A stretch of 64,000 nucleotides of DNA from Amylibacter marinus (GCF_030160015.1 NZ_BSNN01000006.1:1-64000); one strand, 5' to 3'; positions 11,439 through 20,837 are shown, counted from the first letter of the stretch. Numbers and translations are program-made. The notes: generated by a model from the letters alone, not told the origin.

Positions 11439-14400
11439 TTACTCGCTCTCCGCATCCAGCAACTGGACGTTTAGGCCCAGTGAACGGATTTCTTTGACCA
11501 AAACGTTGAAGCTTTCTGGAACACCTGCTTCAAAGTTATCGTCGCCCTTAACAATGCTTTCATACACTTTGGTACGTCCCGCAACGTCGTCTGATTTCAC
11601 TGTCAGCATCTCTTGCAGCGTATATGCCGCGCCGTATGCTTCTAGTGCCCAAACTTCCATCTCACCGAAGCGCTGACCACCGAACTGAGCTTTACCGCCC
11701 AGAGGTTGCTGGGTCACCAGAGAGTATGGTCCCGTTGAACGGGCGTGGATTTTATCATCCACCAAGTGATGAAGTTTCAGGATGTATTTCACACCAACGG
11801 TCACTGGGCGCGCGAATTGCTCGCCTGTGCGTCCATCAAACAAGACAGATTGACCAGATGTATCCAAACCAGCACGCATCAGCATGTCGTTTACATCAGC
11901 TTCTTTCGCACCATCAAAAACAGGGGTCGCGATTGGCACACCTTCGGTCACGTTGCCCGCGGCCTCTAGGAAGTGATCCTGATCCATGTCTTCCATGATT
12001 TCTGCGTATAGATCATCGCCGTAGGCCGTGCGCATCGCATCCTTAACAGGGGTCATATCACCAGAGCGGCGATATTCAGCCAAGGAACGCTCGATGGATT
12101 TCCCAAGGTTACGAGATGCCCAACCCATGTGGGTTTCAAGGATCTGACCAACGTTCATCCGCGAAGGCACACCCAGTGGGTTCAAACACACATCAACATG
12201 CGTACCATCAGCCAAGAATGGCATATCTTCGATTGGAACAACCTTGGAAATAACACCTTTGTTTCCGTGACGACCAGCCATTTTATCACCCGGTTGTAGC
12301 TTGCGCTTCACGGCGATAAACACTTTGACCATTTTCATCACACCCGGAGGCAGATCATCGCCACGGCGAACCTTCTCTACTTTGTCCTCAAAACGGGCAT
12401 CTAGCGCGCCTTTTTGGATATCGTATTGCTTGTTCAACGCCTCAACGCCTGCGGCATCAGTTTCGTCTTCCAATGCCAACTGCCACCACTGGCCACGAGA
12501 CAATGCGTTTAACATTTCTTCGTCAATGGTTGATCCAGCTTTTACCCCTTTGGGGCCCTTAACTGCTGTTTTACCCAACAATACAGCCTTTAGGCGGGCA
12601 TAGGTGTTGCGATCCAGAATTGCGACTTCGTCATCACGGTCACGGGCCAGTGTTTCCACCTCTTCGCGCTCGATCTGTAGCGCACGCTCGTCTTTCTCAA
12701 TACCATGACGGTTGAAAACGCGAACCTCTACAACAGTACCATAATCCCCCGGTGGCAAACGCAAGGATGTGTCACGCACATCGGATGCTTTCTCACCAAA
12801 GATGGCGCGCAATAGCTTCTCTTCTGGGGTCATCGGGCTTTCACCTTTGGGGGTGATTTTACCAACCAGAATATCCGCAGGGCCAACCTCGGAACCGATA
12901 TACACGATACCAGCCTCATCCAAATTACGCAGAGCTTCCTCGCCAACGTTTGGAATATCGCGGGTGATTTCCTCTGGGCCAAGCTTGGTATCACGAGCCG
13001 CTACTTCGAATTCTTCGATGTGTACGGATGTGAATACATCGTCTTTAACAATGCGTTCTGAAATCAGGATACTGTCTTCGTAGTTGTACCCATTCCATGG
13101 CATAAAGGCCACCAACACGTTTTTACCAAGCGCCAATTCACCAATATCGGTAGAGGGGCCATCGGCAATCACTTCGTTAGCAGATACACGATCGCCAACC
13201 TTCACCAAGGGGCGCTGGTTGATACATGTATTTTGGTTAGAACGCTGGAATTTGCGCAGACGGTAAATATCAACACCGGGGTCGCCTGCCTCCATTTCAT
13301 CCGTTACCCGAATAACGATACGCATGGCGTCGACTTGGTCGATGATACCACCGCGGCGCGCGGTAAAGGCCGCGCCTGAATCCCGTGCTACGATTTCCTC
13401 GATACCCGTTCCTACGAAAGGCGCATCAGCCTTTAGCAATGGAACGGCCTGACGTTGCATGTTGGCACCCATTAGCGCGCGGTTAGCATCGTCGTTTTCC
13501 AAGAATGGGATCAAAGAGGCACCAACAGACACCAGCTGTTTCGGGCTAACGTCGATGTAATCAATGTTGTCTGGTTGGTTCAACATGAACTCGCCGCCCT
13601 GACGGGTAGACACCAATTCATTCTCGAACTTACCAGCGGCATCCAATGTCGCGTTTGCCTGCGCTACCGTGTAGCGCATTTCTTCGGTTGCGGACATGTA
13701 TTGAACATCATCCGTTACCTTGCCGTCATCTACACGACGATAGGGTGTTTCGATGAAGCCATATTTGTTCACACGTGCGAATGTTGCCAAAGAGTTGATC
13801 AAACCAATGTTTGGCCCCTCGGGTGTTTCAATCGGGCACATACGACCATAGTGTGTTGGATGCACATCGCGCACCTCAAAACCAGCGCGTTCGCGGGTCA
13901 AACCACCTGGCCCAAGCGCAGATAGGCGACGCTTGTGCGTGACCTCTGACAAGGGGTTGGTTTGGTCCATGAACTGTGACAGCTGGCTAGAGCCAAAGAA
14001 TTCACGTACCGCAGCAGCAGCTGGTTTTGCATTGATCAAATCTTGTGGCATGATGTTGTCGATTTCTACCGACGACATACGCTCTTTGATCGCGCGTTCC
14101 ATGCGCAACAAACCTACGCGGTATTGGTTTTCCATCAACTCACCAACCGAGCGAACACGACGGTTACCAAGGTGGTCGATATCATCCACATCGCCCTTAC
14201 CATCGCGCAGATCAACCAAGGCCTTAATGACGGCGATGATATCTTCTTTGCGCAGGGTACGCTGTGTATCTTCGGCATCTAGTTGCAGACGCATGTTCAT
14301 TTTCACACGGCCAACGGCAGACAGATCATAGCGCTCTGAATCGAAGAACAATGTATCAAACAGGGCAGACGCCGCATCAACGGTCGGCGGCTCGCCCGGG

Positions 14401-15575
14401 CGCATCACACGGTAGATATCCATCAGGGCCGTATCGCGGCCCAGGTTTTTATCAATCGCCATTGTGTTGCGAATATAGGGGCCAACATTCACGTTATCGA
14501 TGTCAAGCGTCGGAACCTCGGTCACACCAGCCGCAAGCAATGCTGGGATGGTGCCGCCGGAAATCTCGTCGTTCTTGTCATATTCAACAGTCAGCTCGTC
14601 GCCAGCTTCTACATAAATTTCGCCGGTTTCTTCGTTGATGATATCTTTGGCTACATAACGGCCCAAGATGCCTTCGAATGGAACCAATACATCGGTAACG
14701 GTGCCTTCTTCGATTAGCTTCTTAACCGTACGTGGGGTTACCTTTTTACCTGCTTCTGCAATAATATCGCCCGTTTTTGCATCCACAATATCTTCTACTG
14801 GCTTTGTGCCACGCACGCGCTCTGGGAAGAATTTGGTTTTCCATGAATTTTTCTTCTTATCGAAGCTGTAGTTCACCGTATCATAATAGGCATCGCAAAT
14901 ACCTTCTTGATCCAGACCCAACGCATACAACAGTGTCGTAACTGGCAATTTACGACGACGGTCAATACGTGCATGAACCACATCCTTGGCGTCGAATTCA
15001 AAATCCAACCAAGAGCCACGATATGGAATGATCCGTGATGCGAACAACAATTTGCCCGATGAATGCGTTTTACCGCGATCATGATCAAAGAACACACCAG
15101 GCGAGCGGTGCATTTGAGATACGATAACGCGCTCGGTACCGTTTACCACAAAGGTACCATTTGGGGTCATCAAAGGCAGGTCACCCATAAACACATCTTG
15201 TTCTTTGATGTCTTTTACAGAACGCGCGCCTGTATCTTCGTCCACATCAAACACGATCAAACGCAAAGTAACCTTTAGAGGTGCCGCATAGGTCATGTCG
15301 CGTTGCATACACTCTTCAACGTCGTACTTGGGCTTCTCTAGGTCATATTTCACATACTCCAGCACAGCTGTTTCGTTGAAATCCTTAATGGGGAATACAG
15401 ATTGAAATACTGCATTGATACCTTCGCCGTCTAACGGCTCGGCTTGATCACCAGATTTCAAAAACAGATCATAAGAGCTTTTCTGAACCTGAATCAAATT
15501 TGGTATATCCAATACTTCACGGATTTTACCATAATACTTGCGGATACGCTTAATACCTGAATGCGTCTGAGCCAT
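11439..15575 (-). CDS. rpoB: DNA-directed RNA polymerase subunit beta
   Basis: This 1378-residue protein is the beta subunit. The start was set at the ATG giving [16 protein letters not shown], the normal alphaproteobacterial N-terminus, preceded by AAGGTGA as ribosome binding site; an upstream in-frame start at 15644 would add 23 unrelated residues. The rifampicin region reads [20 protein letters not shown] with the family-typical residues, so no resistance substitution is obvious. The conserved [10 protein letters not shown] segment and the C-terminal beta clamp region are present. It is separated from rplL by about 240 bp of structured leader. Confidence 0.98.
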   Translation of the reverse strand: MAQTHSGIKRIRKYYGKIREVLDIPNLIQVQKSSYDLFLKSGDQAEPLDGEGINAVFQSVFPIKDFNETAVLEYVKYDLEKPKYDVEECMQRDMTYAAPLKVTLRLIVFDVDEDTGARSVKDIKEQDVFMGDLPLMTPNGTFVVNGTERVIVSQMHRSPGVFFDHDRGKTHSSGKLLFASRIIPYRGSWLDFEFDAKDVVHARIDRRRKLPVTTLLYALGLDQEGICDAYYDTVNYSFDKKKNSWKTKFFPERVRGTKPVEDIVDAKTGDIIAEAGKKVTPRTVKKLIEEGTVTDVLVPFEGILGRYVAKDIINEETGEIYVEAGDELTVEYDKNDEISGGTIPALLAAGVTEVPTLDIDNVNVGPYIRNTMAIDKNLGRDTALMDIYRVMRPGEPPTVDAASALFDTLFFDSERYDLSAVGRVKMNMRLQLDAEDTQRTLRKEDIIAVIKALVDLRDGKGDVDDIDHLGNRRVRSVGELMENQYRVGLLRMERAIKERMSSVEIDNIMPQDLINAKPAAAAVREFFGSSQLSQFMDQTNPLSEVTHKRRLSALGPGGLTRERAGFEVRDVHPTHYGRMCPIETPEGPNIGLINSLATFARVNKYGFIETPYRRVDDGKVTDDVQYMSATEEMRYTVAQANATLDAAGKFENELVSTRQGGEFMLNQPDNIDYIDVSPKQLVSVGASLIPFLENDDANRALMGANMQRQAVPLLKADAPFVGTGIEEIVARDSGAAFTARRGGIIDQVDAMRIVIRVTDEMEAGDPGVDIYRLRKFQRSNQNTCINQRPLVKVGDRVSANEVIADGPSTDIGELALGKNVLVAFMPWNGYNYEDSILISERIVKDDVFTSVHIEEFEVAARDTKLGPEEITRDIPNVGEEALRNLDEAGIVYIGSEVGPADILVGKITPKGESPMTPEEKLLRAIFGEKASDVRDTSLRLPPGDYGTVVEVRVFNRHGIEKDERALQIEREEVETLARDRDDEVAILDRNTYARLKAVLLGKTAVKGPKGVKAGSTIDEEMLNALSRGQWWQLALEDETDAAGVEALNKQYDIQKGALDARFEDKVEKVRRGDDLPPGVMKMVKVFIAVKRKLQPGDKMAGRHGNKGVISKVVPIEDMPFLADGTHVDVCLNPLGVPSRMNVGQILETHMGWASRNLGKSIERSLAEYRRSGDMTPVKDAMRTAYGDDLYAEIMEDMDQDHFLEAAGNVTEGVPIATPVFDGAKEADVNDMLMRAGLDTSGQSVLFDGRTGEQFARPVTVGVKYILKLHHLVDDKIHARSTGPYSLVTQQPLGGKAQFGGQRFGEMEVWALEAYGAAYTLQEMLTVKSDDVAGRTKVYESIVKGDDNFEAGVPESFNVLVKEIRSLGLNVQLLDAESE

Positions 15576-15710
15576 GCTCGTCTTCACCTTTTCTAATGTC
15601 CACCTCCTTGTATTGCGCGGGCATCGCATACAATTTGGCCACATGAGCCACTGTTCATCCTATTCTTGCCATGGTGCCACCCATCGCTCCCGAATGAACC
15701 GTGTCTTTTA

Positions 15711-15787
15711 AGGGGTCTCCTTTGATGATATCGCAAGAGGCCCCTGAAAAGACAGGTTCGGCTGACCCCACTTGCGCAGGGCCAGCC
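15711..15787 (-). promoter_or_regulatory. Structured rplL-rpoB intergenic region (possible attenuator or processing site)
   Basis: The 241-bp gap between rplL and rpoB holds two inverted repeats: GGCTGACCC (15760-15768) with GGGCCAGCC (15779-15787), one mismatch, and AGGGGTCTC (15711-15719) with GAGGCCCCT (15737-15745), one G-U pair. On the minus strand the first is followed by GAACCTGTCTTTTC, which is only a weak U-tract. In E. coli an attenuator and an RNase III site lie at the same place between rplL and rpoB; a comparable role here is inference. Confidence 0.45.
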
Positions 15788-15816
15788 TAAAAATCTGGGC
15801 GTTACCGCCCGCTGAA

Positions 15817-16194
15817 TTACTTCAGTTCGATCTCAGCACCAGCTTCTTCAAGCTTGGTTTTGATTTCTTCAGCTTCAGCTTTTGAAGCGCCTTCTTTAAC
15901 GGCTTTGCCGCCAGCGTCTACCAACTCTTTAGCTTCTTTCAGGCCAAGACCTGTGATCGCGCGAACTTCTTTGATCACGTTGATCTTTTTAGCGCCTGCA
16001 GATTTCAGAATTACGTCGAATTCGTCTTTCTCTTCTGCAGCAGCACCACCAGCGTCGCCACCAGCAGCCATTACAACAGCGCCGCCAGCAGCTGGCTCGA
16101 TGCCATACTCGTCTTTAAGCAATGTTTTCAGTTCTTGAGCTTCCAAAAGCGTAAGACCTACGATTTCTTCTGCAAGTTTTTTAATATCAGCCAT
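15817..16194 (-). CDS. rplL: 50S ribosomal protein L7/L12
   Basis: This 125-residue acidic protein has the L7/L12 two-domain layout: an N-terminal dimerisation helix region (residues 1-35), an Ala/Gly-rich hinge ([16 protein letters not shown], about 43-60) and the C-terminal factor-binding domain with [20 protein letters not shown]. It recruits translational GTPases to the ribosome. It follows rplJ by 74 bp; the long gap to rpoB suits the higher L12 demand (four or more copies per ribosome). Confidence 0.98.
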   Translation of the reverse strand: MADIKKLAEEIVGLTLLEAQELKTLLKDEYGIEPAAGGAVVMAAGGDAGGAAAEEKDEFDVILKSAGAKKINVIKEVRAITGLGLKEAKELVDAGGKAVKEGASKAEAEEIKTKLEEAGAEIELK

Positions 16195-16268
16195 TTGATA
16201 TGTTCCAGTTCAGTTTTTAGTTCTGTTTCCAGTGATGCCGCAATCACGACACCGATATTACGTTTGCT

Positions 16269-16781
16269 TTATGCAGCTTTCTCTTCGACCGCTTCCACAA
16301 GGGATGCGATATTCGAAGCAGGCGCGCCAATTGCACCAGCGATGTTAGAGGCAGGAGCACCAATACATCCAACGATAGAGCTGATAAGCTCCTCGCGAGA
16401 TGGCATGGCAGCAACGGTCTTAACACCAGCGCGGTCCAATGCATTCTCACCCATAGCACCCCCAAGGATAACGAGCTTTTCGTTATCTTTGGCATAGGCT
16501 TCCGTTACTTTCGCAGCGGCAACCGGATCTTCTGAGTAAGAAAGAACAGTCATTCCATCCAACATGCCTGAAATGCTTTCGCATGGCTTGCCTTCAAGAG
16601 CGATTTTGGCGAGCTTGTTTTTGGCAACACGTACAAAACCACCCGCTTCACGCATGCGCGCGCGGAAGTCTTGCATTTCTGCAACTGTAATGCCGGCGTA
16701 GTGAGATACTACAACAACACCAGAGTCCGTGAAGATTTGGCCTAGTTCATCGACCAGGGCTTCTTTTTGGGCTCTATCCAC
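16269..16781 (-). CDS. rplJ: 50S ribosomal protein L10
   Basis: This 170-residue protein is L10, the stalk base that binds 23S rRNA and carries L7/L12 dimers on its C-terminal helix. It begins with a GTG ([17 protein letters not shown]), preceded by GGAG at a suitable distance. The segment [21 protein letters not shown] is the conserved RNA-binding part. L10-L12 complexes usually autoregulate their operon through the mRNA leader, and a structured leader of about 220 nt is present upstream. Confidence 0.97.
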   Translation of the reverse strand: MDRAQKEALVDELGQIFTDSGVVVVSHYAGITVAEMQDFRARMREAGGFVRVAKNKLAKIALEGKPCESISGMLDGMTVLSYSEDPVAAAKVTEAYAKDNEKLVILGGAMGENALDRAGVKTVAAMPSREELISSIVGCIGAPASNIAGAIGAPASNIASLVEAVEEKAA

Positions 16782-17001
16782 AGTGTTTCTCCAAAATTAG
16801 GGGACTTGCGCCCCCCGGCTCATTTTCACCAACCCATAGGTACAGGGCCAGCAGTTAGGGTCCTCATTACGGTCCCCGCGCAAAACCACCCGAAGGCGAA
16901 ATACTCGGTTCCCATCTCAGGCAGGAATTATGTTGTTTGTAGCAACACCCACCATCTTGGACAGTACGAAAAGGGCACGCGAATCGCGCACCCTTTGTCG
17001 T
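16782..17001 (-). promoter_or_regulatory. rplJ leader, probable L10-binding autoregulatory RNA
   Basis: Between the predicted start of transcription (about 17001) and rplJ lies a leader of about 220 nt without an ORF of note. It contains a hairpin at 16970-16996, AAAGGG-CA-CGCG paired with CGCG-CA-CCCTTT, where the two CA dinucleotides form a symmetric internal loop. L10 leaders are widespread ahead of rplJL and bind the L10-L12 complex; assignment here rests on position and structure, not on a covariance-model match. Confidence 0.5.
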
Positions 17002-17007
17002 GAGGGT

Positions 17008-17036
17008 TGTATAGGGGGGAAACCGTGGGTTGTGAA
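17008..17036 (-). promoter_or_regulatory. sigma70-type promoter for rplJ-rplL-rpoB-rpoC
   Basis: On the minus strand TTCACA (complement of 17031-17036) and TATACA (complement of 17008-17013) are separated by exactly 17 bp. The position, about 227 bp upstream of rplJ and about 100 bp beyond the end of the YiaA-like gene, suits an independent promoter for the rplJL-rpoBC operon. Confidence 0.65.
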
Positions 17037-17133
17037 GGGGTTAATGGGGATTTACGAAACCAGATTTGAATTCAAATACCAGCAACCCTAAAAATCGTCG
17101 CATCCGAGACCACACCCCCGATAGGTCACCGGA

Positions 17134-17412
17134 TTATTTATCAACCTCATTCACAAAGCCCGCAAGGATTTTCTCGTTCTTAGCAGCCTCTAACTGATTG
17201 ATACGATCCTCCATTGCTATGCTATCAAAACGGTACTTAACCACGTTGATCAGGCTAATGGTCAACAATAGGATTGCCATCCCCCAATAGCCCTTGGTGG
17301 CAAGTGGCACATCCGTAGATAAGTACAAAGATGCACCCAACAGAACATATGCGGCGATTACGCCGACTGCATTCAATCCGATAATCAATGTTTGGTTTGT
17401 TGTAGAATTCAT
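17134..17412 (-). CDS. Small two-helix membrane protein, YiaA/YiaB-like
   Basis: This 92-residue protein has two hydrophobic helices (about residues 9-30 and 41-60) separated by a short loop, with ATKGYWGMAILLLTISLINV and a basic VVKYRFD end to helix 2. The pattern of a lysine-glycine-aromatic turn before the second helix and a (K)xxxxD ending resembles the YiaA/B two-helix domain; this is a motif-level guess. The C-terminus (62-92) is a charged helix. It lies 19 bp after the PspA-like gene on the same strand and is probably co-transcribed, so it may act with it at the membrane. Confidence 0.65.
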   Translation of the reverse strand: MNSTTNQTLIIGLNAVGVIAAYVLLGASLYLSTDVPLATKGYWGMAILLLTISLINVVKYRFDSIAMEDRINQLEAAKNEKILAGFVNEVDK

Positions 17413-17431
17413 TTTTCTATCCCTTCAATTT

Positions 17432-18106
17432 TCAATTAGATTTCAAACGCGCCAATACCTCTGACGCGGTTACTTTGCCGCTGTCGCCAATACCCGCAGC
17501 CTCGAGGCGCGACTCGATCCCACCGGTGGTCAGATCAGAGTTTATTTTCTCAAGTATTTCTGCCTGCTCGAAAGGATCGGTTTCGTCTAGCACCTTGCCA
17601 ATTAGGACTTCGGCATCAGCAAAGCTGTTGCTACCACCCAAGACCTTATTCAAACCGCGCTGCGCATCTGCTTCGTTCCGATAAGCACGCGCAGCAATTT
17701 CGCCTTGCTTTAGATCCACAAGGCGGCGCGCCATAGTATCCAAGGAGGTTCGCAAACGCTCTATTCGTCCAGAAACCCGCGATGCCGTTTCTTGGCGAAC
17801 TGACAACTCATTCTCCAGATCCGCAATACCCTTTGCGGCTTCCGCTGCCAAATCCTCGCGACCTAACATCAAGGCATCCTTTGCGCGCACCTCTAGGCTT
17901 TGTTTGCGATTTTTTACTGTGTCGCATTGCTTTTGCTCGATTCTTTGACGCTGAATTAACGTAACCAATGTTGACTTGGCCGCATTCAACTCTGCCTCAG
18001 ACTCTCGGATCTTTTGATTGATCAACTCTATCGAGTATTTACTTTCCAAATGGCCTTGGGCCTGCGCATTGGCACCAGAAATCAAGGTTTTTAATATTTC
18101 TAACAT
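17432..18106 (-). CDS. PspA/IM30 (ESCRT-III-like) family protein
   Basis: This 224-residue, largely alpha-helical coiled-coil protein matches the PspA/IM30 layout: a short amphipathic N-terminal helix (MLEILKTLISGANAQA), a long hairpin of heptad-rich helices (about residues 25-145, with KIRESEAELNAAKSTLVTLI and IADLENELSVRQETASRVSG), then shorter C-terminal helices. Family members polymerise on membranes and protect them under envelope stress. The start at 18106 was preferred over an ATG seven codons earlier because GGAG lies 7 nt upstream. The promoter region carries two of the TGAAC-N3-GTTCA palindromes, so control by the adjacent TetR protein is likely. Confidence 0.8.
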   Translation of the reverse strand: MLEILKTLISGANAQAQGHLESKYSIELINQKIRESEAELNAAKSTLVTLIQRQRIEQKQCDTVKNRKQSLEVRAKDALMLGREDLAAEAAKGIADLENELSVRQETASRVSGRIERLRTSLDTMARRLVDLKQGEIAARAYRNEADAQRGLNKVLGGSNSFADAEVLIGKVLDETDPFEQAEILEKINSDLTTGGIESRLEAAGIGDSGKVTASEVLARLKSN

Positions 18107-18120
18107 TACAATCTCCATAT

Positions 18121-18133
18121 TGAACAACGTTCA
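18121..18133. promoter_or_regulatory. TetR operator candidate O1 (pspA leader)
   Basis: TGAACAACGTTCA is a 13-bp palindrome with five-base arms and a three-base centre. It lies 15 bp upstream of the PspA-like gene's start codon and at the expected transcription start of its promoter, a position where a bound repressor would block initiation or early elongation. Confidence 0.7.
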
Positions 18134-18140
18134 TATGGAC

Positions 18141-18169
18141 TGTGTAGAGCAAACATGAACGATGTTCAA
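18141..18169 (-). promoter_or_regulatory. Promoter for the pspA-like/yiaA-like pair
   Basis: On the minus strand TTGAAC (complement of 18164-18169) and TACACA (complement of 18141-18146) are 17 bp apart. The -35 overlaps operator O2, and the expected start lies at O1. The arrangement fits a TetR-repressed promoter. Confidence 0.6.
18156..18168. promoter_or_regulatory. TetR operator candidate O2 (over the pspA -35)
   Basis: TGAACGATGTTCA has the same arms TGAAC and GTTCA as the other sites. It covers the predicted -35 element of the PspA-like gene. Its centre is 35 bp from that of O1 and 23 bp from that of O3. Confidence 0.7.
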
Positions 18170-18178
18170 TCACAAAAA

Positions 18179-18191
18179 TGAACATCGTTCA
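18179..18191. promoter_or_regulatory. TetR operator candidate O3 (just after tetR stop)
   Basis: TGAACATCGTTCA is a third copy of the palindrome, 3 bp downstream of the TetR gene's stop codon and upstream of the -35 of the PspA-like promoter. Confidence 0.65.
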
Positions 18192-18194
18192 GAT

Positions 18195-18785
18195 TTACGC
18201 AGCGTCACGCAATTGAAACGTGATAAATGAAATCATTTGAACCAGATGCTCTTGATCCAGAACCGAAACGCGCCGCTGTACACCAAGCTGAACAATTCCG
18301 TGAATGCTAGAAAATATAGTGTTGGCGATCAGGGCAATCTCTTCATCCGCGCGGCAGGGGTAAATCAGCCGAACCGGATCCTTAATGAACGACAGCAAAC
18401 CTAGAAGGCTGGCTTGGTAGTATTCGGGAATATCCTGCCCCTCAGGTAAATCTACCTCGAATAGAGCGCGCCATGATTGCGTATTATCCAGTGCGTACTG
18501 CAGATAGGCCTGTCCCATAACATTCAGTTGCTCGCATCCACCCGCATGGACATCCACCGCACCCTGCACATATTCGGCCATTCTCTGAAACCCTCGCAAG
18601 TTAACCGCTAGGAACAACTCATTCAGGTCATCGAAGATGTTATATATGGCCCCCAATGCACATCCAGCTTCGCCACTTAAGTAGCGCGCAGAAACAGATG
18701 CCAGCCCATCGGCTGCGATCTTTGCCTCAGCAATATCAATGAGTTTCTCCCTGAGAACCCTGCGCCGTTCTTCACGTATATTCAT
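18195..18785 (-). CDS. TetR-family transcriptional regulator
   Basis: This 196-residue protein has the TetR layout: an N-terminal three-helix DNA-binding domain (EERRRVLREKLIDIAEAKIA, then LASVSARYLSGEAGCALGAI as helix-turn-helix, followed by YNIFDDLNELF) and a ligand-binding, dimerising C-terminal domain. The segment YNIFDDLNELFLAVN is the usual end of the DNA-binding domain. It is flanked by palindromes of one sequence type: one ahead of its own start and three between it and the PspA-like gene. Autoregulation and repression of the downstream pair are inferred. The ligand is unknown. Confidence 0.9.
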   Translation of the reverse strand: MNIREERRRVLREKLIDIAEAKIAADGLASVSARYLSGEAGCALGAIYNIFDDLNELFLAVNLRGFQRMAEYVQGAVDVHAGGCEQLNVMGQAYLQYALDNTQSWRALFEVDLPEGQDIPEYYQASLLGLLSFIKDPVRLIYPCRADEEIALIANTIFSSIHGIVQLGVQRRVSVLDQEHLVQMISFITFQLRDAA

Positions 18786-18800
18786 TTGAGATCCCCTCTA

Positions 18801-18813
18801 TGAACGGCGTTCG
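18801..18813. promoter_or_regulatory. TetR operator candidate O4 (ahead of tetR)
   Basis: TGAACGGCGTTCG differs from the perfect palindrome only in its last base. It lies 15 bp upstream of the tetR start codon, the same distance as O1 from its gene, which suggests autoregulation. Confidence 0.65.
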
Positions 18814-18849
18814 TAACACGAAATACAGATAAGAAAAACCCCAAACCAA

Positions 18850-18879
18850 AAAAGGCCCCCGCTTCTGCGAGGGCCTTTT
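18850..18879. terminator. Intrinsic terminator after rplA
   Basis: AAAAGGCCC (18850-18858) pairs with GGGCCTTTT (18871-18879), extended by CGC/GCG around a TTCT loop with one C-A mismatch. On the minus strand the hairpin ends in a U-rich tail from the A-run at 18848-18853. It ends the secE-nusG-rplK-rplA transcript and separates it from the TetR gene. Confidence 0.85.
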
Positions 18880-18900
18880 CAAATCTGTATTTACGATACC

Positions 18901-19599
18901 TTAGCCAGCAATCGCGGCGTCAACGTCAAGCGTAACTCCAGGGCCCATTGTAGAGCTTAGGACGATTTTCTTAACATATGTACCTTTAGCACCTTCTGGG
19001 CGTGCTTTTTGTACGGCAGTTACAAATGCTTGCACGTTCTCGGCCAATTTCTCAGCAGAGAAAGATGCCTTGCCCAAACCAGCATGTACAACACCGGCTT
19101 TTTCTACCTTAAACTGAACTTCACCGCCTTTGGCTGCTTCTACGGCTGCTTTCACATCCATAGTCACGGTACCAACCTTGGGGTTTGGCATCAGGTTACG
19201 TGGGCCAAGTACTTTACCCAAGCGACCAACAACCGGCATCATGTCAGGTGTTGCGATACAACGATCGAAATCGATTGTGCCGCCCTGAACGGTTTCCATC
19301 AGGTCTTCTGCACCAACGATGTCTGCACCCGCGGCCTTCGCTTCGTCAGCTTTCGCATCACGTGCAAAAACAGCAACGCGCATTGTTTTACCTGTGCCAT
19401 TTGGCAAGGAAACAACACCGCGTACCATTTGGTCAGCGTGACGCGGGTCAACACCCAAGTTTACCGCAACATCGATGGTTTCATCGAATTTTGCATTCGC
19501 ATTAGCTTTGATCAAGGCAACCGCATCCGCGATGGACAGGTTTGCTTGGCCTTCAAATGCCGCCTTAGCAGCAGTGGTTCTTTTACCTAGTTTCGCCAT
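18901..19599 (-). CDS. rplA: 50S ribosomal protein L1
   Basis: This 232-residue protein is L1, which forms the mobile L1 stalk on 23S rRNA and in many bacteria represses rplKA translation. The motifs [12 protein letters not shown] and the domain II hinge [10 protein letters not shown] are present, and the C-terminus [11 protein letters not shown] is typical. It follows rplK by 4 bp and is the last gene before a strong terminator. In many proteobacteria rplA runs directly into rplJ; here three unrelated genes intervene. Confidence 0.98.
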   Translation of the reverse strand: MAKLGKRTTAAKAAFEGQANLSIADAVALIKANANAKFDETIDVAVNLGVDPRHADQMVRGVVSLPNGTGKTMRVAVFARDAKADEAKAAGADIVGAEDLMETVQGGTIDFDRCIATPDMMPVVGRLGKVLGPRNLMPNPKVGTVTMDVKAAVEAAKGGEVQFKVEKAGVVHAGLGKASFSAEKLAENVQAFVTAVQKARPEGAKGTYVKKIVLSSTMGPGVTLDVDAAIAG

Positions 19600-19603
19600 A
19601 GTC

Positions 19604-20032
19604 TTAACCTTTCACCTCGATACCCATCGAACGTGCTGATCCTTTGATGATCAATTTAGCCGCTTCGATGTCGTTCGCATTCAAATCCTTCATTTTCGCT
19701 TCTGCGATTTCTTGGATTTGCTTCTCAGTAACCGAACCAACGATTTCGCGGCTAGGCTCTTTGGCGCCAGATTTCAATTTGGCAGCTTTCTTTAGGAAAT
19801 AAGACGCAGGTGGCGTTTTGATATCCATAGTGAAAGATTTATCAGCATAATATGTGATAACTGTCGGGCAAGGCGCACCGTTATCCAATTCCTGTGTTTT
19901 AGCGTTGAACGCCTTACAGAATTCCATGATGTTGATGCCGCGTTGACCCAATGCTGGGCCTACGGGTGGTGAGGGGTTGGCAGCGCCTGCAGGGATCTGC
20001 AGTTTCATTGTGCCAGCTACTTTTTTAGCCAT
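19604..20032 (-). CDS. rplK: 50S ribosomal protein L11
   Basis: This 142-residue protein is L11, which binds the GTPase-associated centre of 23S rRNA. The start was set at the ATG giving [20 protein letters not shown], preceded by AGGAGG; an in-frame upstream start would add 24 residues unlike any L11. The proline-rich segment [20 protein letters not shown] is the thiostrepton-facing N-terminal domain, and the RNA-binding C-terminal domain ends in [12 protein letters not shown]. It lies about 100 bp after nusG. Confidence 0.97.
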   Translation of the reverse strand: MAKKVAGTMKLQIPAGAANPSPPVGPALGQRGINIMEFCKAFNAKTQELDNGAPCPTVITYYADKSFTMDIKTPPASYFLKKAAKLKSGAKEPSREIVGSVTEKQIQEIAEAKMKDLNANDIEAAKLIIKGSARSMGIEVKG

Positions 20033-20097
20033 AATGGCCTCCTTTTTATCCGCCCCAAGACCGCGTGCCGCGGGGCTGTTTGGTCGTGGTCTGGTCT

Positions 20098-20113
20098 GCG
20101 CCACGCGTGGCGC
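20098..20113. other. 16-bp perfect palindrome between nusG and rplK
   Basis: GCGCCACGCGTGGCGC is a perfect self-complementary sequence in the 103-bp gap between nusG and rplK. In RNA it could form a short GC-rich hairpin, but there is no U-tract, so it is not a convincing terminator. It may be a processing or pausing element of the nusG-rplK transcript. Confidence 0.4.
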
Positions 20114-20135
20114 GCGCCTCCCACGAAGTCGTCAC

Positions 20136-20669
20136 TTAGGTTTGTTTATTAACCTGCGTGAATTCTAATTCAACAGGCGTTGCCCGTCCGAAAATTGATA
20201 CGGTCACTTTCAGGCGTGAATTCTCTTGATCCACCTCTTCGACCATGCCGGCGAAGCCCTCGAATGGGCCGTCAGTTACGTTCACTTGTTCGCCAATATC
20301 GAATGTGATCAGGTTGCGTGGGTTCTCGGCACCCTCTTCAACTTGATTCAGGATAAAGGCAACCTCTTTGTCACGCATCGGGCTGGGCTTGCCGGGCTGG
20401 CCCAAAAACCCAGTGACGCGGTTGATATTGCAAATCAGGTGGTATCCGCGCTCGGTCATTTCCATGCGCACCAACAAATAGCCAGGCATAAAGCGACGCT
20501 CGGCCGTTACCTTTTTACCGCGGCGCACTTCGATCACCTCTTCGGTAGGCACCAAAACCTGTTCGATTTCGTCTTCCAAGCCTTCTTGGATAACCGCTTC
20601 ATTGATCAGCTCAGCAACCTTCTTTTCGAAATTCGAAAGAACACTTACTGAATACCACCGTTTTGCCAT
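20136..20669 (-). CDS. nusG: Transcription termination/antitermination factor NusG
   Basis: This 177-residue protein has the NGN domain (AKRWYSVSVLSNFEKKVAEL, then RRGKKVTAERRFMPGYLLVR) and the C-terminal KOW domain (GEQVNVTDGPFEGFAGMVEE). NusG binds the clamp of RNA polymerase, suppresses pausing, and links polymerase to Rho or the ribosome. It lies between secE and rplK in the conserved order. Confidence 0.98.
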   Translation of the reverse strand: MAKRWYSVSVLSNFEKKVAELINEAVIQEGLEDEIEQVLVPTEEVIEVRRGKKVTAERRFMPGYLLVRMEMTERGYHLICNINRVTGFLGQPGKPSPMRDKEVAFILNQVEEGAENPRNLITFDIGEQVNVTDGPFEGFAGMVEEVDQENSRLKVTVSIFGRATPVELEFTQVNKQT

Positions 20670-20812
20670 GCTACGTTGCGCCTTTACTCGAGCAGAAAAC
20701 CCGCCCAGAAAATCTTTAAAATCAGCACCTTAATCGATGCTAAACTGATAAGAAAACGGCGCGCATACCGAATCGTCGCACGCCATTCACCAATTGATAC
20801 GGGCTGATACCG

Positions 20813-20832
20813 TTGAAAACCAATGTTTTCAA
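20813..20832. other. Inverted repeat between secE and nusG
   Basis: TTGAAAAC (20813-20820) and GTTTTCAA (20825-20832) form a perfect 8-bp stem with a CAAT loop, starting 6 bp after the secE stop on the minus strand. It is AT-rich and lacks a U-tract, so it could be a 3' stabilising or pause hairpin rather than a terminator. Confidence 0.35.
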
Positions 20833-20837
20833 GGGCT

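Noticed and set aside
16921-16960. CATAAT hexamer upstream of rplJ as an alternative promoter
   Set aside because: No acceptable -35 lies 16-18 bp away; the TTCACA-17-TATACA pair further upstream is clearly better.
19009-19590. 193-codon plus-strand ORF opposite rplA
   Set aside because: Antisense shadow of a complete L1 gene; Cys/His-rich translation without family features.
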